DNA of 64,000 bases from positions 14,422 through 78,421 of the forward strand of contig SVDC01000004.1 of the NCBI GenBank assembly GCA_015058045.1, in the 5' to 3' direction. The notes beneath the pieces were generated by a model, which was not told the origin of the DNA, ran no database searches, and saw nothing but the letters and a program-made list of their open reading frames with translations. Positions 54,352 through 63,201 of the stretch are shown here, one piece after another. Within the stretch, counting starts at the first letter, position 1. Each line of letters begins with the position of its first letter. This DNA is from Cellulosilyticum sp. (lineage in GTDB: Bacteria; Bacillota; Clostridia; Lachnospirales; Cellulosilyticaceae). The position numbers were made by a program, and so were the translations under genes.

Positions 54352-54546
54352 ATGACACTAAAATACTGTTCAAGCTGTGGGAGACCATTGGTAAAAATTA
54401 CAACAAAAACAGCAGTTTATAAAGCTGTTTGCTTGGATTGTGAAATGACTTATAAATTAATCGAGGAAGCTAAAGGTAAAGAAGTAATTAAACTAGCCAC
54501 AAGCTCACCATCTCAAATGACGGAAGCGGCGATGAATAAAAAGTAA
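54352..54546 (+). CDS. Small zinc-ribbon protein
   Basis: The 64-aa protein has two CxxC knuckles, CSSCG near residue 6 and CLDCE near residue 27, spaced like a zinc ribbon. No catalytic domain is present. GGGGGAGGAG precedes the ATG. Function is unknown; it may bind nucleic acid or protein. Confidence 0.7.
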   Translation: MTLKYCSSCGRPLVKITTKTAVYKAVCLDCEMTYKLIEEAKGKEVIKLATSSPSQMTEAAMNKK

Positions 54547-54564
54547 GTTTGGTGTAAAGCTATT

Positions 54565-54601
54565 CTCAATCCCTTACGCAAAGTAGGAATTGAGGTTTTT
54601 T
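54565..54601 (+). terminator. Terminator after the small zinc-ribbon gene
   Basis: CTCAAT (54565-54570) pairs with ATTGAG (54589-54594), with imperfect inner pairing and a T6 run. Confidence 0.7.
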
Positions 54602-54663
54602 AAATTTCAGGAAATAGAAATAAGATTTGGGGGAGTATATTAGACTAGAAAGAGGAGACTAAC

Positions 54664-55344
54664 ATGAAGTATGACTACATACCAGAGGTAACAGGAAGTT
54701 TAAGAAAGAATAATGTGAAAGTACCAGAAGCTATTAGAAAATGCAGTGGGATTCGCATATTTGGTAAGCGTATTAAATCATTTATATTTACTACTGATGT
54801 AGCCATTATAAAAAATACAGATGCAGATGCAGTAATGGCAGTTTATCCATTTACCCCCCAACCTACTATTACACAAGCAATATTATCTGTTTCAGATATT
54901 CCAGTTGTTTGTGGTGTAGGTGGCGGATTAACGCACGGAACGCGTTCAGCCAATATTGCATTGCATGCAGAGTTTCAAGGTGCAATAGGTGTTATTTTAA
55001 ATTCACCAGCACCACATGAAACGATTAGATATGTTAAAGAACATATTGATATTCCCGTTATTGCTACAGTGGTAACGACTCGTACGGATATTAAGGGTAA
55101 GATAGAAGCAGGTGCAGATATTATTAATGTCAGCGGCGGAAAAGCAACAGTGGAAATTATAAAAGAGATTCGAAAAGAATATCCTAACATTCCAATTATT
55201 GCAACAGGTGGGACAACCAACGAAAGTATTGAGCAAACTATAGCAGCAGGTGCAAATTGTATTACCTATACACCACCAAGTATTTCTTCAATTTTTAAGG
55301 AAAAAATGAGTGTATATCGTGAAGGAGAGCTTGGAGAGGAATAA
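54664..55344 (+). CDS. Predicted phosphate-binding TIM-barrel protein
   Basis: The 226-aa soluble protein has the repeated beta-alpha pattern of a TIM barrel. A C-terminal phosphate site is suggested by AGADIINVSGG, IIATGGTTNESIEQTIAAGA and the GANCITYTPPS ending. This places it near ribulose-phosphate-binding or HisA/IGPS-like barrels. The N-terminal segment (SFIFTTDVAIIKNTDADAVM) and GVGGGLTHGTRSANIALHAE are distinctive but I cannot tie them to a known enzyme. It is a single gene with AGAGGAG before the ATG. Confidence 0.65.
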   Translation: MKYDYIPEVTGSLRKNNVKVPEAIRKCSGIRIFGKRIKSFIFTTDVAIIKNTDADAVMAVYPFTPQPTITQAILSVSDIPVVCGVGGGLTHGTRSANIALHAEFQGAIGVILNSPAPHETIRYVKEHIDIPVIATVVTTRTDIKGKIEAGADIINVSGGKATVEIIKEIRKEYPNIPIIATGGTTNESIEQTIAAGANCITYTPPSISSIFKEKMSVYREGELGEE

Positions 55345-55349
55345 AAGAG

Positions 55350-55382
55350 AAAGCCGTAGGGTCGTGAAACCTACGGCTTTTT
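55350..55382. terminator. Bidirectional terminator between TIM-barrel gene and rpsD
   Basis: AAAGCCGTAGG and CCTACGGCTTT (55350-55360 with 55370-55380) form an 11-bp stem with U-rich flanks on both strands. Confidence 0.88.
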
Positions 55383-55415
55383 AATACATTGGTTCTAATT
55401 TAAAAAAGGTATAAA

Positions 55416-56006
55416 TTATCTTGAGTAATACTCAATAATAAGTTGCTCATTAATTTCAATAGGTAACTCGTCACGAAGCGGCTCTCTTGTAAGAGTTCCT
55501 ACTAAATTTTCTCGATCTACACTAATATAAGGTAAATCAAATGCGGGTTCTTGCATGTTACTTGCGAATATTTGAAGGTCTCTAGATTTTTCTTTAAGAG
55601 AAATCTGATCTCCAATTCGAACGGTATAAGATGGAATATCCACCTTTTTGCCATTTACTAAGAAATGACCGTGGTTAACCATTTGTCTTGCTTGACGTAT
55701 AGAGCGGGCAAAACCCATTCTATAAACCATATTATCTAATCTTTTTTCAAGAGCAGATAAGAAGACTGGCCCAGGATTACTACCTGTACGAAGTGCTTTA
55801 TGAATATACTTAGCAAATTGCTTTTCAAGTACTCCATAATATGCTCTCAGTCTTTGTTTTTCAAGTAGTTGCACACCATAGTTTGATAAATTCTTTTTAG
55901 CTCTACTTGTTTCTAGATTTGCTCTGTCCATTGCTTTAGGATGGCCTATAACATTTAAGCCAAGGCGTCGGCACATCTTAAAGCGAGGTCCATTCATTTT
56001 TGCCAT
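55416..56006 (-). CDS. rpsD: Ribosomal protein S4, zinc-free stand-alone copy
   Basis: The 196-aa S4 starts MAKMNGPRFKMCRRLGLNV. It has the S4 RNA-binding domain LEKRLDNMVYRMGFARSIRQARQMVNHGHFLVNGK and ends IIEYYSR. It contains only one N-terminal Cys, so it lacks the four-Cys zinc site of C+ S4 proteins. It stands alone rather than in the rpsM-rpsK-rpoA cluster; it may be a paralogue used under zinc limitation or the only copy, as in Bacillus. AGGAGGG lies 5 nt before the ATG. A 16-bp palindrome lies in its leader. Confidence 0.95.
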   Translation of the reverse strand: MAKMNGPRFKMCRRLGLNVIGHPKAMDRANLETSRAKKNLSNYGVQLLEKQRLRAYYGVLEKQFAKYIHKALRTGSNPGPVFLSALEKRLDNMVYRMGFARSIRQARQMVNHGHFLVNGKKVDIPSYTVRIGDQISLKEKSRDLQIFASNMQEPAFDLPYISVDRENLVGTLTREPLRDELPIEINEQLIIEYYSR

Positions 56007-56024
56007 ATTGCCCTCCTGTTCTGA

Positions 56025-56040
56025 ATAATAAGCTTATTAT
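56025..56040 (-). promoter_or_regulatory. 16-bp perfect palindrome in the rpsD leader
   Basis: ATAATAAGCTTATTAT lies about 10 nt before the rpsD RBS. A candidate promoter is TTTCAT-17 bp-TATACT on the minus strand, with the -10 near 56049-56054. This palindrome would then be close to or just after the transcription start, a usual place for a repressor site. The rest of the 56007-56346 gap holds only the hairpin at 56164-56219. Confidence 0.4.
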
Positions 56041-56163
56041 GCAATAAAGTATAACAGTCAAACTGAAATAATGAAAGTCATTTTCAATAAAAAAGTCAAA
56101 AACGGTAAATTGCATAAAAATAATAAGAGAATATGTGGGAAATGTACATAATAAACAAAAAGA

Positions 56164-56219
56164 ACATATATAAAGAGGGATAGCAGACTAAAAGGTCTAC
56201 TATCCCTCTTTATATATGT
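56164..56219 (-). terminator. Long hairpin terminator of the SGNH hydrolase gene
   Basis: A 20-bp perfect stem (56164-56183 with 56200-56219) plus an inner AGAC/GTCT helix lies about 130 nt after the stop of the minus-strand gene. It is followed on that strand by T-rich sequence. Confidence 0.8.
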
Positions 56220-56346
56220 ACAAGAGAGCGTATCGTAGTAGGCTCTCATTATGTCCCCTACTATATAAATTCAATGAGATAAAGCATGTTATGTTAGATA
56301 TAAAGTAGGTTTATTTTACTTTATCAGGGGAGCAGGTTATTTTATA

Positions 56347-57825
56347 CTAACGATATTTTTGAATCACGGCAGCTAAAGTAGTACCCATTTGAAGTTGGCC
56401 ATATTCATTGTTAGGATGAATACTATAAATTGCATCAACTACTTGCGTTATTGTGCCATCAACCAGTTCATTTTTTTGAATATAATTAAATCCATTGGTT
56501 GTATCTAATGTTAAGGTCATAGGCGCAATATAGATTTGTCTTGCTAAAGCTTCATCTGTATCAAATGCTTCTAGCAATTTAGAAGTAATATACTTAATAC
56601 GTAAATCATATTCAGTATAAAATTCCTTGGACTCAACACTGGTTACAAAGTATGTGTTGGGTGCTACAGGAGGGGTGCAAAGAATAATTTTAATGGTTGG
56701 ATCATAGGTGTGAATGGAGTCAATCATTTGATTGAGTCTATCAATAAAATAATCTATATTGTCCAGTTCTTTATTAAAGCCAAATTCATTGGCACCTAAT
56801 AAAATACTAACATGAGTAGGCGTACCCTCTGCAAAAGCTTCCTTATAACGTGCAATATATTTGGAAAAGTTAAATTCATAGGATGTAGGCTGCACATTCA
56901 TAGGTTGCCATACAGTACCATTCCATTCGACCCATTGGGAATCATATGGACGACTTGGATCAACCATAACATCACCTATTTCAGGATATTTATAGTACCC
57001 ATTTTTATCATAGAGAAATTCTCCTTCATCTTTCCACCCTCTAGCAATTTTTTGAAAACCTTTATATATGGCGTTATTAGGTAGAGTGTAGCAAATGGCT
57101 TTCCAATCACGGGTATTCCCTTTGTAATGAGCACCGGATACAGAGGAAGGAAACATAAATGGACTATCTAGTTGCTCAGAATTAATAAAGCTAAAGTATT
57201 TTTCTAAAGTCCATCCGCCTCGTCCTTCACGTGCAGGAACGTTGTCATCTGGATAATATCGGGTGCCTAATGTAGTTACATTAGGTAGGCTATTTACGAC
57301 TTGGGAAAGATAAACACCAGCTCTTGTTAGACTATCACCAATAGCAAGTAGTCTAACAGGATTTGTATTACTCGTATCTACAAGTTCAACAGTTGTACTC
57401 TGGCTGGTGACACCATAATTGGTACGTGCAGTCAAAGTAAGCTCAAAAGGTTGAGAGGACATAGGGGTTGAGTCTGATAAGGTTTGAAAAAGCCAACGCC
57501 CCATTAAACTTTGTCCATATGGGCTAGATGAACTCACATTGGAATTAGGGGAGAGTGTGAGTAAGGCATTCTTATAGAAGATATTGAGGCGCTCACTAGC
57601 AGCAGTTGTTCCTTTTAAAATATATAAGTTTCTTGGAAGTAATAGTTTGTCACTTGTTATATATTTTGTGTAATCTATTACTTCTTCGCTCTCAACCTCA
57701 CTTATTTCAGCAATTTCATCTGGAATATCAGTAAGAGATAAGCTGGTGGCCATTAAAGGCTGACTATAGACTGCTGTTAAGGTTAAAAAAAGGCTTATTC
57801 TGCGTAAATATTTATTAAAGTTCAT
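56347..57825 (-). CDS. Secreted SGNH/GDSL hydrolase
   Basis: The 492-aa exported protein has a signal peptide (residues 1-26, ending PLMAT). An N-terminal domain of about 150 residues has no known match. The SGNH hydrolase follows: LLAIGDSLTRAG with the catalytic Ser near residue 165, the block ILLGANEFGF, and YSIHPNNEYG with the catalytic His near the end. Likely an esterase or deacylase acting on a cell-surface or plant polymer; the substrate is unknown. GGAGGTG lies 8 nt before the ATG. It is divergent from the M23 peptidase. Confidence 0.87.
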   Translation of the reverse strand: MNFNKYLRRISLFLTLTAVYSQPLMATSLSLTDIPDEIAEISEVESEEVIDYTKYITSDKLLLPRNLYILKGTTAASERLNIFYKNALLTLSPNSNVSSSSPYGQSLMGRWLFQTLSDSTPMSSQPFELTLTARTNYGVTSQSTTVELVDTSNTNPVRLLAIGDSLTRAGVYLSQVVNSLPNVTTLGTRYYPDDNVPAREGRGGWTLEKYFSFINSEQLDSPFMFPSSVSGAHYKGNTRDWKAICYTLPNNAIYKGFQKIARGWKDEGEFLYDKNGYYKYPEIGDVMVDPSRPYDSQWVEWNGTVWQPMNVQPTSYEFNFSKYIARYKEAFAEGTPTHVSILLGANEFGFNKELDNIDYFIDRLNQMIDSIHTYDPTIKIILCTPPVAPNTYFVTSVESKEFYTEYDLRIKYITSKLLEAFDTDEALARQIYIAPMTLTLDTTNGFNYIQKNELVDGTITQVVDAIYSIHPNNEYGQLQMGTTLAAVIQKYR

Positions 57826-57973
57826 GTCATTTACACCTCCATATTTAGTTTAGCTTTAATTGGGAAATATTACAACGCCTATAATTAATAATTTAGTAAC
57901 AAATAGTTAACAAAAATGATGTATAATAGTAAAAAATATATTTATTAGTTAATAAATTAAAGTAGGTGGAAAT

Positions 57974-59578
57974 ATGGCATCCATAATGGAGCATTTAAAA
58001 AAGCAAATAGAAGAAAATAAGAAGGGCGTTCAGTTAGCTATTGGTGGAATTGTTATTACTTTAGGTGTAGGGAGTGTAATCTGGATGGGAACAAGGGAGA
58101 ATGCCTATTCAGTTATTGTAAATGGAGAAGTTGTAGCAGTTGTCAAAACAAAAGAGGAAGTTAAAAAAGCGTATGAACAAGTGGTAACTTCATTAAAGGA
58201 AGAACTAGGTGTAGATATAGCTGTTAATGAGAAGATTGAGTTAGAAGCTATACATAGTAAGCAAAGTGAACTGAGTCAATATGAAGCATTAGTAGAAGGA
58301 CTAGATCAGGCTATTAGTTATCAAGTAGAAGCTTATGAGATTCTAGTAGATGGAGAGAGTTATGCTATTGTTTCAACATCAGATGAAGCAAATCATGTTT
58401 TAGAGGATATTGCTAAAAGTTATTTACCAACTGTAGATCAGCTTACATTATGTCAAGCTGAGGTGAAGACAGGAGAATCAACTGATCAAGAGATTAAATT
58501 ATTAGAAGAACAAGGTGAAGGATCGGTTGAAGTTGTACAGATAGAAGAAGCATTACCACAAGAGGAAGTTTCTAACGTAGTCCATGTAGATTCTTTTGAA
58601 GTACAACCAGAAGAAGCCTCAGTAGAAGCAGGCCAAAAGATTAGACGAAGTGTAGAAAGCTTTGATTTTAATGAGGAAGTCATTGTACGTAATGTTTATG
58701 TGAATCAAGATACCATATTAGATGAAGCGCAGGCGGAGGAAGAACTTTTACAAGCTAAACATGAGATTGTAGACTATGCATTAGTTGAAGGGGATAATGT
58801 ATGGGATTTAGCTATGCAGTATGATACAACGCCTGAAAGAATTATGGAGCTAAATCCAGATATAGAAGATCAAACAACTATGCAAATTGGTCAGGTAATA
58901 AAGCTAGAGAAAGCAAGTCCTATTTTATCTATTACAACAGTAGAAGAAGCAACATTTAAGCAACTGATACCGGCAGAAATTCAATACGTTGAATTTTCAC
59001 ATCTCTATGCAGGGGAAACACAAGTTTACCAAGAAGGTAGTGATGGACTAAAGGAAATCACAGTAGCAGTTACGAAAGTAAATGGTGAAGAGGTAAGTCG
59101 TGAAGCAATCTCCGAAAAGGTTTTATCAGAGCCAGTCATTAAAGTTATTGGCTATGGTGTTAAAGAAAAGCCGGCAGAAGATGTTGTAGTTAAAAGTAAT
59201 GGTTCAAGTAATTTAATTCATCCCCTTAAAGGGGCAGGTTATATTTCATCTACTTATGGGTCACGATGGGGAGGTTTCCATAAGGGGATAGATTTTGCAG
59301 CATCATCAGGCACACCAATTTATGCATCAGCTGGCGGAAAAGTTATTTATTCAGGCTACAATTCAGGTGGCTATGGGAATTTGGTTATTATAGAGCATAG
59401 TGATGGCTATCAAACTTATTATGCACACTGCAGTAGACTTTATGTTAATGTTGGAGATAGTGTATCCCAAGGAGAACGTATAGCTGGGGTAGGAACAACA
59501 GGAGATTCAACAGGAAATCACCTGCATTTCGAAGTGAGAAGGAATGGAACACCTGTTAATCCATCTAATTATTTATAG
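57974..59578 (+). CDS. Membrane-anchored LysM-G5-M23 endopeptidase
   Basis: The 534-aa cell-wall enzyme has one membrane helix (about 20-38) and repeat-like adaptor segments (NAYSVIVNGEVVAVVKTKEE and EAYEILVDGESYAIVSTSDE) to about residue 260. LysM lies at about 267-313 (DYALVEGDNVWDLAMQYDTT) and a G5 domain at about 318-393. The LytM/M23 peptidase from about 416 has metal ligands in HKGIDFA and HLHFEV and the catalytic His in YYAHCSRLYV. It probably cuts peptidoglycan cross-links. The domain order is like SpoIIQ/YabE-type clostridial enzymes. Confidence 0.92.
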   Translation: MASIMEHLKKQIEENKKGVQLAIGGIVITLGVGSVIWMGTRENAYSVIVNGEVVAVVKTKEEVKKAYEQVVTSLKEELGVDIAVNEKIELEAIHSKQSELSQYEALVEGLDQAISYQVEAYEILVDGESYAIVSTSDEANHVLEDIAKSYLPTVDQLTLCQAEVKTGESTDQEIKLLEEQGEGSVEVVQIEEALPQEEVSNVVHVDSFEVQPEEASVEAGQKIRRSVESFDFNEEVIVRNVYVNQDTILDEAQAEEELLQAKHEIVDYALVEGDNVWDLAMQYDTTPERIMELNPDIEDQTTMQIGQVIKLEKASPILSITTVEEATFKQLIPAEIQYVEFSHLYAGETQVYQEGSDGLKEITVAVTKVNGEEVSREAISEKVLSEPVIKVIGYGVKEKPAEDVVVKSNGSSNLIHPLKGAGYISSTYGSRWGGFHKGIDFAASSGTPIYASAGGKVIYSGYNSGGYGNLVIIEHSDGYQTYYAHCSRLYVNVGDSVSQGERIAGVGTTGDSTGNHLHFEVRRNGTPVNPSNYL

Positions 59579-59585
59579 TAAGCAT

Positions 59586-59626
59586 AAAAAAATAACGCTT
59601 TTACTAATAATAGCGTTATTTTTTTA
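59586..59626. terminator. Bidirectional terminator overlapping the HD gene end
   Basis: AAAAATAACGCT and AGCGTTATTTTT (59588-59599 with 59612-59623) pair fully, with A- and T-runs on the two sides. The stop codon of the minus-strand gene lies inside the right arm. Confidence 0.88.
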
Positions 59627-60092
59627 TCTCTATTTTAAGGGGACAATGAAAAGTTTCTCTTAAACTACACCATTTATCCACAAAGCACACAATATAGGCT
59701 TCTTTGGTATGCGGAGGAATAGGCGTTAAAGGCCACATATGATGTTTAATGATATCCTGCTCTATAGCAGTTAGGTTAAAAAATTTATTAGCATTGTTTA
59801 GTGCTGTAGTAGGATGTGTAAAACCATGTAAACGATGTTTAGAGGAGGAATCATGCCAATCATAAAGAAAAAAGTCATGAAGTAAGCTTCCACGAATTAA
59901 GCTAGCTTCATCTACTTTAAGATGAAAATATTGGGCAATAAAGTAACTATAGTAAGCTACGGCAAGGCAATGTTCTAGGCAAGAAGTATGTCCATGTTGA
60001 ATAAATTGGTCCATTTGTTTTATCTCTGAAATGGTTAAGAGCTTATTGATTGATTGATAAAAAGTAGTTTGAGTAGATTTTATAGATTTCAA
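59616..60092 (-). CDS. HD-domain hydrolase
   Basis: The 158-aa protein has the HD metal-phosphohydrolase pattern: His in CLEHCLAVAYYS, the HD pair in LLHDFFLYDWH and later His in IIKHHMWPL, with Asp in CFVDKWCS. The presumed substrate is a nucleotide or phosphoester. The start is TTG, with GAGGTG about 9 nt upstream on this strand. It is a single gene. Confidence 0.85.
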   Translation of the reverse strand: MKSIKSTQTTFYQSINKLLTISEIKQMDQFIQHGHTSCLEHCLAVAYYSYFIAQYFHLKVDEASLIRGSLLHDFFLYDWHDSSSKHRLHGFTHPTTALNNANKFFNLTAIEQDIIKHHMWPLTPIPPHTKEAYIVCFVDKWCSLRETFHCPLKIEIKK

Positions 60093-60216
60093 GTAGGTTC
60101 ACCTCAATATATATAATGATATTATGCAGAAATACTTTGTAAGGGTTTCCATAATTTGTTATAATGAATAAGACACTAAATTAAACAATAAAAAATACCA
60201 GCCAAGGAGCGACATC

Positions 60217-62019
60217 ATGAAGAAGAGAATAGCTAAAGTGCTGCTTGTAGTGTATTTAATATGTCAGAGTATAGGTATAGTACAGGCAGAAACGTTAATG
60301 ATGGATGGAAAAAAGATAGAATATCATGCTTCACCTATTTCCCTCTATGTTAACAAAAAATTAGTACAAACCACTATAATGGACCCTATTCAATTAAATA
60401 ATAGGGTATTGGTTCCAGCAAGAGAAGTTTTTGAGTCTATGGGCGCAAAAGTAACGTGGGATCACACATTGAAAAAAGTCACAGTGGAATATAAAAATAA
60501 AAATATTATTTTAATAGTAAATCAAACTACTGCAACAATCAATGGCGAAAGCGTCACTATGGATGTGCCAGGGAAAATTATCAATGATAAAATCATGATT
60601 CCAGTCCGTTTTGTAAGTGAAGGGATAGGTATGACAGTGCAGTGGGATTCAGCTAATAGAGCTGTATGGATTGAAGAGCCTGTAAGTAATAATACTGGAG
60701 AAACTCAAGAAGTGCCACAAATTAGTCAAATTACAACAAATGAAACAAATGGTAAATTTGTCGTAACAGTAACTGCAAGTTCAGCAATGAGTGAAGTTAA
60801 AGTATCTAGAATGACCGGCAAGGTTATTATTGATATTCCAAGTAGTAGATGTTTACTAAGCAAAAGTATATCACCAGTGGTGAATACATATGTGAAAAGT
60901 ATTAGAACAAGTCAATTTACTGAGGATACAACACGTATTGTATTAGATTTAAAAGATCAAGTTGAATTAGAAACAGCAGAAACACAATTTTCAAGTAATC
61001 GTCAATCACTGAATATTACACTTACCAAAAAAGAAACTGTAGATAATAATACAGGAAGCGATAATACAGGAAGCGATAATACAGGAAGCGATAATACAGG
61101 AAATGATAATACAGGTGGAACAAATAACAATACCGGTTCTACTGATAGCAATCAAGGCACAACAACAAAAGCTGAATTATATGTAGCAGGAGCAAATCCA
61201 ATCCTTAATTTTACAGGCGTAGCAACAAATAAAATTAAGGTAACGGATGACTATCGTAATAAAACATTAATCTTTGATTTAGGGGCAGATTATAGTAAAA
61301 TATTACCAAGTAATGAACTTAAACCAAATGATAGTTATGTATCATCAATTAGTGTCAAAACAAGTGGAACAACTAAAGTAACAGTTGTAACTAAGAAAAT
61401 TTATACGTATGAACTCTCACAAAGTGGCAGCAATACTGTTACAAAACTGATGAGACCAAGAGAAAAATATAGTAAGATTGTAGTCATTGATATTGGTCAC
61501 GGAGGATCAGATAGTGGTGCAGTTGGCAATGGATTAAAAGAAAAAGATATTAACTTTAATCAAGGTATGGCATTATATGAACGTTTCCAAAAGGATTCTA
61601 ACTTTAAGGTTTATTTAACAAGAGATACAGATGTTTATCCAACACTTCAATTTAGAAGTCAGTTAGCCAACGAAATTGATGCGGATTTATTTGTAAGTAT
61701 TCATAATAATTCAGCTGCATCAACGGTTAGAGGAGCAGAAACACTATATTATCCAAGTAGTACAGATCTTAGAGGTGAAAAGATTGCAGCACTAGTACAA
61801 AAGAGTATCGTGGCATGCGGATTAAATAATAGAGGAATTAAACCACGTTCAGACTTATACGTATTAAATACAACCAATATGCCAGCTATTTTACTTGAAA
61901 CTGGATTTATTTCTAATGCGGCAGAAGCACATCTAATTAATAGTTCAAGTTTTATTGCAAAATGGTCAGAAGGTGTATATGGGGCAATTGTAGAAGGATT
62001 TAAGTACTTACAAAGATAA
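60217..62019 (+). CDS. N-acetylmuramoyl-L-alanine amidase with copper-amine-oxidase-like and AMIN domains
   Basis: The 600-aa secreted autolysin has a signal peptide (about 1-24). A copper-amine-oxidase N-terminal-like domain spans about 30-150 (VLVPAREVFESMGAKVTWD, MIPVRFVSEGIGMTVQWDS). An AMIN domain spans about 165-268, then a DNTGS repeat linker and a second AMIN-like segment (about 322-408). Amidase_3 runs from about 418, with zinc ligands in VVIDIGHGGSDSG and SIHNNSA and catalytic Glu in LLETGFISN. It hydrolyses the amide bond between muramic acid and the stem peptide. AAGGAG precedes the ATG. Confidence 0.94.
   Translation: MKKRIAKVLLVVYLICQSIGIVQAETLMMDGKKIEYHASPISLYVNKKLVQTTIMDPIQLNNRVLVPAREVFESMGAKVTWDHTLKKVTVEYKNKNIILIVNQTTATINGESVTMDVPGKIINDKIMIPVRFVSEGIGMTVQWDSANRAVWIEEPVSNNTGETQEVPQISQITTNETNGKFVVTVTASSAMSEVKVSRMTGKVIIDIPSSRCLLSKSISPVVNTYVKSIRTSQFTEDTTRIVLDLKDQVELETAETQFSSNRQSLNITLTKKETVDNNTGSDNTGSDNTGSDNTGNDNTGGTNNNTGSTDSNQGTTTKAELYVAGANPILNFTGVATNKIKVTDDYRNKTLIFDLGADYSKILPSNELKPNDSYVSSISVKTSGTTKVTVVTKKIYTYELSQSGSNTVTKLMRPREKYSKIVVIDIGHGGSDSGAVGNGLKEKDINFNQGMALYERFQKDSNFKVYLTRDTDVYPTLQFRSQLANEIDADLFVSIHNNSAASTVRGAETLYYPSSTDLRGEKIAALVQKSIVACGLNNRGIKPRSDLYVLNTTNMPAILLETGFISNAAEAHLINSSSFIAKWSEGVYGAIVEGFKYLQR
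61048..61117 (+). repeat. 15-bp tandem repeat in the amidase linker
   Basis: AATACAGGAAGCGAT occurs three times exactly (61048, 61063, 61078), then once with two changes (61093) and once partially (61108). It encodes NTGSD repeats. Such repeats can expand or contract by slipped pairing in steps of five residues, in frame. Confidence 0.9.
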
Positions 62020-62032
62020 AATAAAGTAAACG

Positions 62033-62074
62033 AAAAAGAAAGGTAGAGGATGACTTTACCTTTCTTTTTGTTTA
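62033..62074 (+). terminator. Terminator after the amidase gene
   Basis: AAAAAGAAAGGTA pairs with TACCTTTCTTTTT (62033-62045 with 62057-62069), followed by a T-rich tail. Confidence 0.88.
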
Positions 62075-62173
62075 TAATCATAAGATGTTTATAAAGTATT
62101 TATGAATAAAATATACAATAGAAAAAACTATCAATAGAAGTGTAGTAAACATAGGAAGAGTGAGGAAGTAACA

Positions 62174-63079
62174 ATGAGTATTGAATTTTTAATAGGACCG
62201 CTTGTAGGTGCAGTTATTGGAGGCATTACGAATAGTATTGCGATAAAAATGCTATTTAGACCGTTAAATCCAATAAAAATTGGAAGCTATACAGTACCTT
62301 TTACACCAGGTGTTATTCCTAAAGAGAAGGAACGTATTGCTAAAAAAGTAGGACAGGTAGTAAGTGAGGAATTACTGAATGAAGACGTTTTAAAAGAGTG
62401 GTTATTGAAAGAAGAAGTTTATCAAAGGATAGAAGAAGCTGTAGACCATTATTTACAAGAATATGCAGCTCATGAAGAAACATTACAAGAAGTACTTTCA
62501 CAGGCAGTTGGTAAAGAACGTGCTATGTATTATGTTTGTGAGATAGAAGAGCAGCTTACAGAAAAACTTTATAGTAAAGTAGTTAGCATGGCACTTGGCA
62601 AAATGATTATTAAGCAAATTCTAGAAGCGTATAAAGCAGGAAGTTTTGGGAATCTTTTAGGGCCAATGAGCTTTTTTGTAAATGATAGTTTAGTAGAAAA
62701 TCTGGCACAAAAATTAGAGCCTGTGATTTCAAAGTTTATTGAGGATGAGGGTGAAGATTTTATCCGTAAGGCAATTGAAGAAGAAAGTACAAAACTATTA
62801 GATACAAGTATGAAAGACATTGTAGAAAAGCTCAGTAGCTATGATGAACTTATTAAGAAAATGATTTTTAAAGCATATAAAAGAATTGTAACGCATTATT
62901 TATCTCATATTTTAGAAACACTAAATGTTGCAAAAATAATAGAGGAACGTATTTTATCATTAAATATGATAGAAATAGAGAGAATTATTTTTTCTATTAT
63001 GCGTAAAGAACTAAATGCCATTGTATGGTTTGGCGTACTACTGGGGGCAATTATGGGATGTGTAACAAGCCTATTTTAG
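62174..63079 (+). CDS. DUF445-family membrane protein
   Basis: The 301-aa protein has membrane helices at both ends (residues 4-22 and about 283-300) and a long helical middle. The start FLIGPLVGAVIGGITNSIAIKMLFRP and VPFTPGVIPKEKERIA are the DUF445 (YheB-type) signature. Function is unknown in the family. GAGGAAG precedes the ATG. Confidence 0.88.
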   Translation: MSIEFLIGPLVGAVIGGITNSIAIKMLFRPLNPIKIGSYTVPFTPGVIPKEKERIAKKVGQVVSEELLNEDVLKEWLLKEEVYQRIEEAVDHYLQEYAAHEETLQEVLSQAVGKERAMYYVCEIEEQLTEKLYSKVVSMALGKMIIKQILEAYKAGSFGNLLGPMSFFVNDSLVENLAQKLEPVISKFIEDEGEDFIRKAIEEESTKLLDTSMKDIVEKLSSYDELIKKMIFKAYKRIVTHYLSHILETLNVAKIIEERILSLNMIEIERIIFSIMRKELNAIVWFGVLLGAIMGCVTSLF

Positions 63080-63201
63080 TTTGATAAGAAGTGAAAGTAT
63101 TAATGCTATAAATTTGGAGGAGTTGAACAAATTTAAAATTAGTGGTAATATGCTAAAAAGAGGATTATATGGTTTTATCACTTAACGAAAGGAGTGAAAT
63201 G

